Part shown: one piece after another, positions 58,844-64,000 of the stretch
Numbering within the stretch: position 1 is the stretch's first letter
Layout: each line of letters begins with the position of its first letter
Assembly (NCBI RefSeq): GCF_050033475.1
Contig: NZ_CP188323.1
Location: 1-64,000, forward strand
DNA length: 64,000 nucleotides
From: Cetobacterium sp050033475
GTDB taxonomy: Bacteria > Fusobacteriota > Fusobacteriia > Fusobacteriales > Fusobacteriaceae
Direction: 5' to 3'
Program-made: the position numbers and the translations under genes
The notes under the pieces: generated by a model
Seen by the model: the letters and a program-made list of their open reading frames with translations, nothing else
What the model was told of the DNA's origin: nothing
Database searches by the model: none

Positions 58844-59662
58844 CTACCCTTTTACTCCTGATTTTATAAAACTTGTCATTATTTTTTTCTGAAAAAATCC
58901 ATACATAATAATTGGAAAAATAATTGTAAGTGCTGAGATGGCCATTGTAATTCCCCAATCATTTCCTCCTTCGGAACTTATGAACATTTGAAGGGCTAAG
59001 GATAAGGTATAATTTTTCTTTTCACTTAAAATTAAAAGTGGCCAAAAATATTCATTCCATGAATTAATAAAAAATAATATTCCCATGGAAATTATAGAAT
59101 TTTTAATCATAGGTAAAATTATATGATATAAAACTTTTGTTTCCTTAATCTTATCCAATTTAGCTACCTCAAGAATAGACTTTGGAATTCCTTTCATATT
59201 TTGAATAATCATAAATATCCCCATTCCATCAGCCAATTGTGGGAGAATAACACCAAAGCTTGTATTTAAAAGTCCCATTTGAGAGATCATTAAATAGTTG
59301 GGAATCATGGTAACTGTAAAGGGAACAAAAAGAGTTCCAAGAATTAAAAAAATTAAAATCTTTTTTCCTCTAAAGTTTTTAAAGGTCAAAATATATCCCG
59401 CTAATATACTGGTAACTATTTTCCCCATGGTAATAGTAGCTGAGATAAAAAATGTGTTCCAAATATATCTAAAAATAGTAACATTTTCAAATATATAGAT
59501 GTAATTTTTTAAAACAGCGGTATTTGGAATTATTTTTAAAGGTTCAGCAAAAATTTGATCCATGGTTTTAAAGGACATGGAAATCATATATATCAGTGGA
59601 AAAATTTGAATAATTATTATGGTTAAAAATAATAGATGCCATTTACTTTCTTTAATTTTCAT
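58844..59662 (-). CDS. CUT1-family permease, UgpE-like
   Basis: 272 aa, six helices. EAA loop near LEVAKLDKIKETKVLYHIILPM (about residues 165-186). Second permease of the importer; its start overlaps the end of the first permease gene by 11 bases. Ends 7 bases before the ATPase gene. Confidence 0.9.
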   Translation of the reverse strand: MKIKESKWHLLFLTIIIIQIFPLIYMISMSFKTMDQIFAEPLKIIPNTAVLKNYIYIFENVTIFRYIWNTFFISATITMGKIVTSILAGYILTFKNFRGKKILIFLILGTLFVPFTVTMIPNYLMISQMGLLNTSFGVILPQLADGMGIFMIIQNMKGIPKSILEVAKLDKIKETKVLYHIILPMIKNSIISMGILFFINSWNEYFWPLLILSEKKNYTLSLALQMFISSEGGNDWGITMAISALTIIFPIIMYGFFQKKIMTSFIKSGVKG

Positions 59663-60533
59663 AATAAACTCCTTTTTCTAAGACTTTAATTTTTATAGAA
59701 ATCAATATAAAGAAGCAAATCATGGTTATTATAGATAAGGCTGAAGCTCTACCTGTTTGAAAGAATGTAAATGCATATTGATAGATGCTATAGACTAAGT
59801 TGGTACTTCCATTATTTGGTCCTCCCTGGGTTAAAACATTAATAGGAACAAAAATTTGTTGTAATCCATAAACTATGGTCATTACCATAACATATAAAGC
59901 GGTTGAGGAAGTCATGGGAATTACAATATATAAAAATATTTGAAGATTGGAAATCTTATCGAGCTTAGCATTTTCAATAAGTTCACTTGGTATTTCAAGG
60001 ATTCCAGCTAAAAGTAAAATTAAATTATAGCCAAAAATTTTCCAAGCTGTGATAAGGGCAATTAAGATCATAACCAACCCATTTGTTTTTAACCAAAATT
60101 GCGTCTTTAAATTTAATATCTTATAAAATATTGAAATGGGACCAATGAGAGGGTTAAAAACCCAAACAAAGACTAAAGAAGCAACAACTAAAGAAATTAT
60201 ACTGGGGAAAAAAAACATAGTTCTGTAGAAATTTTTAAACTTATTTACAAGAAAAGCTAAAATATAAGCCACAATATAGGGTAAAATAAAATTTAAAATT
60301 ATTAGTAATCCTATGTAGATAAAGGTATTGCTTAGGGACTTATGAATAGCTTCCTCCTGTAAGATATTTAAATAATTTTCTAATCCAATGAATTTTTTAT
60401 TTTTACTTATCATATTCCATTGAAAAAAGCTTAAATAAAAAGTTTTACAAATGGGATAGAAAATAAAAATTGTAAAAATGGTTAGAGCAGGCATTAAAAA
60501 TGCCGTTGTTAAGATTTTTTCTTTTCGGGTCAT
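59652..60533 (-). CDS. CUT1-family permease, UgpA-like
   Basis: 293 aa, six helices; FIFYPICKTFYLSFFQWNM near the N-terminus and EAA loop PSELIENAKLDKISNLQIF (about residues 188-206), then QGGPNNGSTNLVYSIYQYAF. First gene of the six-gene operon. Ribosome site AAGGAG before ATG. Confidence 0.9.
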   Translation of the reverse strand: MTRKEKILTTAFLMPALTIFTIFIFYPICKTFYLSFFQWNMISKNKKFIGLENYLNILQEEAIHKSLSNTFIYIGLLIILNFILPYIVAYILAFLVNKFKNFYRTMFFFPSIISLVVASLVFVWVFNPLIGPISIFYKILNLKTQFWLKTNGLVMILIALITAWKIFGYNLILLLAGILEIPSELIENAKLDKISNLQIFLYIVIPMTSSTALYVMVMTIVYGLQQIFVPINVLTQGGPNNGSTNLVYSIYQYAFTFFQTGRASALSIITMICFFILISIKIKVLEKGVYYEN

Positions 60534-60853
60534 TCACTACTCCTTAAATAATATTTTGTCAATGTTCCTTTAATTCCTCATCATAATATCAGTCTAATGT
60601 TAAATAAATTTCAAATTAGAGTAAAGAACAGTTAAAATTTGTAAAAATGATGTAAAAATAAAATTATGTTCGTTTCTACATTATAAATTCGAAAAAAATA
60701 TGCTAATATAATTATGTCATTACTGTGACTGTTTATAAAATAAACATACTATTTCAACAAACTGTTCTTATTTAAAAAATACTAGATATATTATTTTGGC
60801 ATTTTATTAAACTTTATTGTAAACAAAATTTTTTATATAAAGGAGCGTCAATT
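60534..60853. other. Divergent promoter region
   Basis: 320 bases between the ABC importer and the NhaD-type gene. AT-rich, with a TATAAT-like box near 60707 and GTCATTACTGTGAC (60717-60730) as a loose inverted repeat. No gene and no firm operator seen. Confidence 0.4.
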
Positions 60854-62134
60854 ATGTTATCACTTATCATTGGAATAGCTATATTTATAGCAGTATTCTA
60901 TTCTATTATCACTGAAAAAGTTCCAGGACCTTGGGCAACCATGATCGGAGGTTTAGCCATGGCCATGGTGGGAATTCTGGATGAAAAAATGGCCCTTGAG
61001 GCAATTGCAGGTAGATTGGAAATTCTATTTCTTCTTATTGGTATGATGATTATAGTTCATCTAATATCAGAAACTGGTGTTTTCCAATGGTTTGCAATTT
61101 CCTTAGCAAAATTAGTAAAGGGAGAACCCTTTTTACTAATCGCCCTTTTATCAATAGTTACAGCTCTATGTTCAGCTTTCTTAGACAACGTAACTACTAT
61201 ACTTTTAATGGCCCCTGTTTCTATCTTACTTGCAGGAGAATTGAGATTAAATCCTTTCCCCTTTGTTATTACAGAAATTATGGCAGCCAATATTGGAGGA
61301 ACAGCGACCTTAATAGGAGACCCTACTCAGTTAATAATTGGTCACGAGGGACACTTAACCTTCAATGAATTTCTTGTGAATACTTCACCAGTGGCAATAC
61401 TTGCCATGATTGTATTGTTATTTAATGTATATGTTATTTACAAAAAGGATCTACATGTATCAAGAGAACTAAAAGCTAGAATTATGGAAATGGACCCTAG
61501 TAGAAGTTTAAAGGATAAAAAACTTTTAATTGAAGCTGGTAGTATTTTTGCCCTAGTTATACTTGGATTTATTTTAAATAACTTCATTGATAAAGGATTG
61601 GCGGTAATCGCATTATCCGGAGCAATTGCCCTTGTTATTATAACTAAGCAAAAGCCCCATGAAATATTTGAACATGTGGAATGGGATACTTTATTTTTCT
61701 TCATTGGACTATTTATGTTAGTAAGAGGTATTGAAGAAATAAATCTAATTAATATGATCGGGGATAAAATGATACATTTTACAGCGGGAAGTTTTAAACT
61801 AGCAACCTTAGCCATTATGTATATTTCTTCTCTTTTTACAGCTATAATAGGAAATGTTGCCAATGCAGCTACAATGTCAAAAATCATAAATGTTATGACA
61901 CCGTCATTTAAACATTTAGGAAATACCCAAGTATTTTGGTGGGCTCTATCCTTTGGATCATGTCTAGGAGGAAATATTTCAATACTAGGTTCAGCAACTA
62001 ACGTAGTTGCAGTTGGAGTAGCTAGTAAGAGTGGATGTAAAATAGATTTTGTTAAATTCTTAAAATTTGGTTCCCTTATCGCCTTTGAAACACTTATTCT
62101 GGCGGGAATCTATATTTGGTTTAGATATTTATAA
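60854..62134 (+). CDS. ArsB/NhaD-family ion transporter
   Basis: 426 aa, about eleven helices. Family blocks: VPGPWATMIGGLAMAMVGI, MIIVHLISETGVFQWFAI, SAFLDNVTTILLMAPV (unwound helix), GGTATLIGDPTQLIIGH and WWALSFGSCLGGNISILGSATNVVAVG. These mark the NhaD/ArsB branch of the ion transporter superfamily: Na+/H+ exchange or anion export. Absence of ars genes favours cation or dicarboxylate-type transport. The next gene, 15 bases on, is an EIIA-CBS protein and probably regulates it. Confidence 0.88.
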   Translation: MLSLIIGIAIFIAVFYSIITEKVPGPWATMIGGLAMAMVGILDEKMALEAIAGRLEILFLLIGMMIIVHLISETGVFQWFAISLAKLVKGEPFLLIALLSIVTALCSAFLDNVTTILLMAPVSILLAGELRLNPFPFVITEIMAANIGGTATLIGDPTQLIIGHEGHLTFNEFLVNTSPVAILAMIVLLFNVYVIYKKDLHVSRELKARIMEMDPSRSLKDKKLLIEAGSIFALVILGFILNNFIDKGLAVIALSGAIALVIITKQKPHEIFEHVEWDTLFFFIGLFMLVRGIEEINLINMIGDKMIHFTAGSFKLATLAIMYISSLFTAIIGNVANAATMSKIINVMTPSFKHLGNTQVFWWALSFGSCLGGNISILGSATNVVAVGVASKSGCKIDFVKFLKFGSLIAFETLILAGIYIWFRYL

Positions 62135-62149
62135 AAGAAGGAGTAATTG

Positions 62150-63082
62150 ATGAAATTATCTAGTTATTTATATGAAGATGAGGATTTTATTTGTACAAAT
62201 TTAAGAGGAAAAGATAAAAATGAATTAATAATTAATCTTTTATCTCAGGTTGCAAATAAAGATTCTAGAGTTAAGGAAAGATTTCCAGAAATTTTAGATG
62301 CTGTTTTAAAAAGAGAGGCAGAAATAACAACCTATATAGGTCATGGAGTTATATTACCCCATGCAAAATTAAAAAATTTTGATGATTTTATTGTGGCAAT
62401 AGGTCTTGTGAAGGATGATATTCAGGATAAAATCCCAGGAATTGGAAATAGTGAAAATATTAAAATTATGGTTTTATTATTGGGGGATGTCCTAAGAAAT
62501 AAAAATATGTTAAAGACAATGGGAGCATTCTCAAAAATTGCTTTGAAAAACCCAATTCTTTTGGAAAAAATAGAAAATAGTACTACATCATCAGAAATTG
62601 TAAAGTTAATAGAAGATGCAAATATTGAAGTGGATAAAAAAATAACAGCTGAGGATATTTTAAATGATCAAATAAAAACTGCTTCAAAAACTGATAAATT
62701 AGATGAAATTGCAAAGAGATTTATAGTAGAGGATAAAACAGGACTTCCTGTGGTAGATGAGAATAATAAATTTTTAGGAGAAATAACAGAGAGAGAGCTC
62801 ATTGAATTTGGAATGCCAAAATATATTAGCATTTTAGATGATGTAAGTTTTCTAACAATAGGTGAACCTTTTGAAGAATATTTATCCAATGAAAAAACTG
62901 CAACTATTGAAAATATCTATAGAAAAGAAGGGGTTTTCGTTGTTGATAGAAAAGCAGCAATTATGGAAGTTTGCTTCTTAATGGTTAATAGAGGAATCAC
63001 AAGAATGTATGTGGTTGAAGATGGAATTTATTATGGAATGATTGAGAGATCTGATATTATTAAGAAAATTTTACATATATAA
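62150..63082 (+). CDS. PTS EIIA domain fused to a CBS pair
   Basis: 310 aa from ATG 62150 (AAGGAG 6 bases upstream; an in-frame TTG precedes it). Residues 1-150 are an EIIA of the fructose/nitrogen type with the phosphorylatable His in IGHGVILPHAK (about H65). Residues 165-310 hold two CBS motifs: DEIAKRFIVEDKTGLPVVDENNKFLGEITEREL and MEVCFLMVNRGITRMYVVEDGIYYG. CBS pairs bind adenine nucleotides, so the protein can sense phosphoenolpyruvate flux and energy charge. In operon with the transporter. Confidence 0.87.
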   Translation: MKLSSYLYEDEDFICTNLRGKDKNELIINLLSQVANKDSRVKERFPEILDAVLKREAEITTYIGHGVILPHAKLKNFDDFIVAIGLVKDDIQDKIPGIGNSENIKIMVLLLGDVLRNKNMLKTMGAFSKIALKNPILLEKIENSTTSSEIVKLIEDANIEVDKKITAEDILNDQIKTASKTDKLDEIAKRFIVEDKTGLPVVDENNKFLGEITERELIEFGMPKYISILDDVSFLTIGEPFEEYLSNEKTATIENIYRKEGVFVVDRKAAIMEVCFLMVNRGITRMYVVEDGIYYGMIERSDIIKKILHI

Positions 63083-63102
63083 TCTTGATATAATTTATAA
63101 AA

Positions 63103-63136
63103 TAAACCAGAAAAATTTAAGTTTTCTGGTTTTTCT
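63103..63136. terminator. Bidirectional terminator
   Basis: AAACCAGAAAA pairs with TTTTCTGGTTT between convergent genes, T run after it. Confidence 0.82.
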
Positions 63137-63146
63137 ATATATATAA

Positions 63147-63857
63147 TTAATTTTTAGATTTTGTAGAAACTTTTAAAGTTTTTAAATATATTTTTATATC
63201 TGGAGAAATTCTTTTGCTCTCAATTGATTTTTGTATTGTTTTATTATGAACCCAAGGGCTCAAAATTTTATTTTGAATATATGGAATAGTGCTTTCATAT
63301 TGCTTTGCTAGGGCCGTTGCAAAATACCAAGCAATCATCATATTTATATAATATTTATCAGATTTTATTTTAGAAACTAAATCTAACATTTCCTCATGAA
63401 ATTCCTTATCTAAATAGTTGGATAAAAGTAATCCTATTGCAAAACGTACTGTATAAGGATGAGGTGAATTTAGCCAAAATTTAATTTTTTCATAGGTTTC
63501 TTTTGGATATTTTTTTAAAATTTTAGGAGCTAATGAATCACAGACACCCCAGTTATCGACGTAGGGAAGAAATTCTTCAATTAAAGTCATAACCTCTTGA
63601 AAATCTTTTATATTTCCAATTATAAAACTATGAAGATTATTTTCTTCATAATATTTATGAGGAAGGTTTTTTAAAAAATCCTCAGCTAATTTAGGATTTT
63701 CTTTATAAAGTTTTTTAGAAAATTGTCTTAAGATAGGAACTCTTATTCCTAGAAGAGTATCTTCTTTAACATTAGGAATTAAATTCTTATGAAAATCCTT
63801 ATATTTTTCATCCTTTAATTTAAAAAGTTCTGTTTCAATCAAAATTATTTTATTCAT
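63147..63857 (-). CDS. AlkD-type DNA alkylation repair protein
   Basis: 236 aa, all-helical HEAT-like repeat protein. Family marks: GIRVPILRQFSKKL (about residues 37-50), YVDNWGVCDSL, HPYTVRFAIGLLLSNYL, MMIAWYFATALAKQY. It removes bulky alkylated bases with a non-base-flipping mechanism; catalytic Trp/Asp in the WGVCD stretch are in place. Ribosome site GGGGGG-like before ATG. Single gene. Confidence 0.92.
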   Translation of the reverse strand: MNKIILIETELFKLKDEKYKDFHKNLIPNVKEDTLLGIRVPILRQFSKKLYKENPKLAEDFLKNLPHKYYEENNLHSFIIGNIKDFQEVMTLIEEFLPYVDNWGVCDSLAPKILKKYPKETYEKIKFWLNSPHPYTVRFAIGLLLSNYLDKEFHEEMLDLVSKIKSDKYYINMMIAWYFATALAKQYESTIPYIQNKILSPWVHNKTIQKSIESKRISPDIKIYLKTLKVSTKSKN

Positions 63858-63963
63858 AAAACCCCCCTAATTTTTAGATTCTATAAATAATATACAACCT
63901 TTTGAGAAATATTTAAACTTTTTAAAATTAAAAATTACATAGGGAGGACATACTCTTAGACTA

Positions 63964-63992
63964 TTGACAGAACTTGAAAAAGATTTTATATT
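63964..63992 (+). promoter_or_regulatory. Strong sigma-70 promoter at the window edge
   Basis: TTGACA (63964-63969), 17-bp spacer, TATATT (63987-63992). It reads out of the window, so the gene it serves lies beyond position 64000. Confidence 0.65.
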
Positions 63993-64000
63993 AGAGTAAA

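Noticed and set aside
61087..61887. Frames on both strands inside the NhaD-type transporter gene
   Set aside because: Shadows of a clear membrane protein gene; no start signals.
60854..62134. Arsenite efflux pump
   Set aside because: No arsR, arsC or arsA nearby and the partner is an EIIA-CBS protein, so a general NhaD/ArsB-family call is safer.

Overview
This is an AT-rich window (roughly 28% G+C by eye) from a Gram-negative anaerobe, most likely a member of the Fusobacteriota (Fusobacterium, Cetobacterium or Ilyobacter type). The reasons are Clostridium-like codon use and strong GGAGG ribosome sites combined with outer-membrane proteins (a TonB-dependent receptor, a beta-barrel protein, an usher-like protein), an aspartate:alanine exchange/decarboxylation module, Hcp and FetAB. 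The taxon is inferred from gene content only. No tRNA, rRNA or CRISPR array was seen.

Layout. 1-4.4 kb: ABC-2 exporter pair, an orphan SigH-like sigma factor bracketed by two near-identical promoters, and a VirK/YbjX (DUF535) protein. 4.5-9.4 kb: amino-acid energy module (NhaC-type antiporter, AspT exchanger, AspD decarboxylase). 9.4-12.3 kb: GNAT, SDR/HxlR pair, AlaX editing protein, ribbon-helix-helix protein. 12.3-15.2 kb: an unrecognised two-gene module, a coiled-coil/membrane-hairpin protein plus a protein with a D...QxK nuclease-like signature. 15.2-20.5 kb: ElaA, MORN-like protein, YwbE, FetAB, PAP2.

20.5-29 kb is a plasmid-type replication and partition region. It has an iteron array with an inverted operator copy, a long Rep initiator, two parA/partner cassettes (one ParA beheaded by an IS256-family remnant that is joined to a broken sigma-factor gene), a DsrE protein, and two paralogous 95-96 aa proteins flanking rep. 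The window therefore probably lies on a large plasmid or chromid, or on a chromosome that has integrated one.

29-34 kb: PEBP protein, a GNAT-ASCH fusion, CoA-type Nudix hydrolase, outer-membrane barrel, RlmF. 34-41.2 kb: a small chaperone-pilin-usher operon, divergent from a GYD-repeat secreted protein, a membrane sensor without a kinase domain and a LytTR regulator. 41.3-48.3 kb: TonB receptor, GNAT/MazG fusion, small enzymes, and hcp divergent from DUF1858 across two evenly phased GTAAC-N4-GTTAC palindromes. 48.4-53.2 kb: Fic, MarR with a 30-bp palindrome, old-yellow-enzyme, two tandem cold-shock units (one encoding a 38-residue miniature CSP), 5'-nucleotidase. 53.2-53.9 kb is gene-free. 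53.9-60.5 kb: DUF2023/flavodoxin and a six-gene sugar or glycerol-phosphate type ABC operon. 60.8-64 kb: NhaD/ArsB-type transporter with an EIIA-CBS protein, and AlkD.

The best candidates for undescribed biology are the 12.4-15.1 kb two-gene module, the chaperone-usher/LytTR cluster, the repeated parS-like palindrome around the partition region, and the mini-CSP with its retained cold-shock leader.
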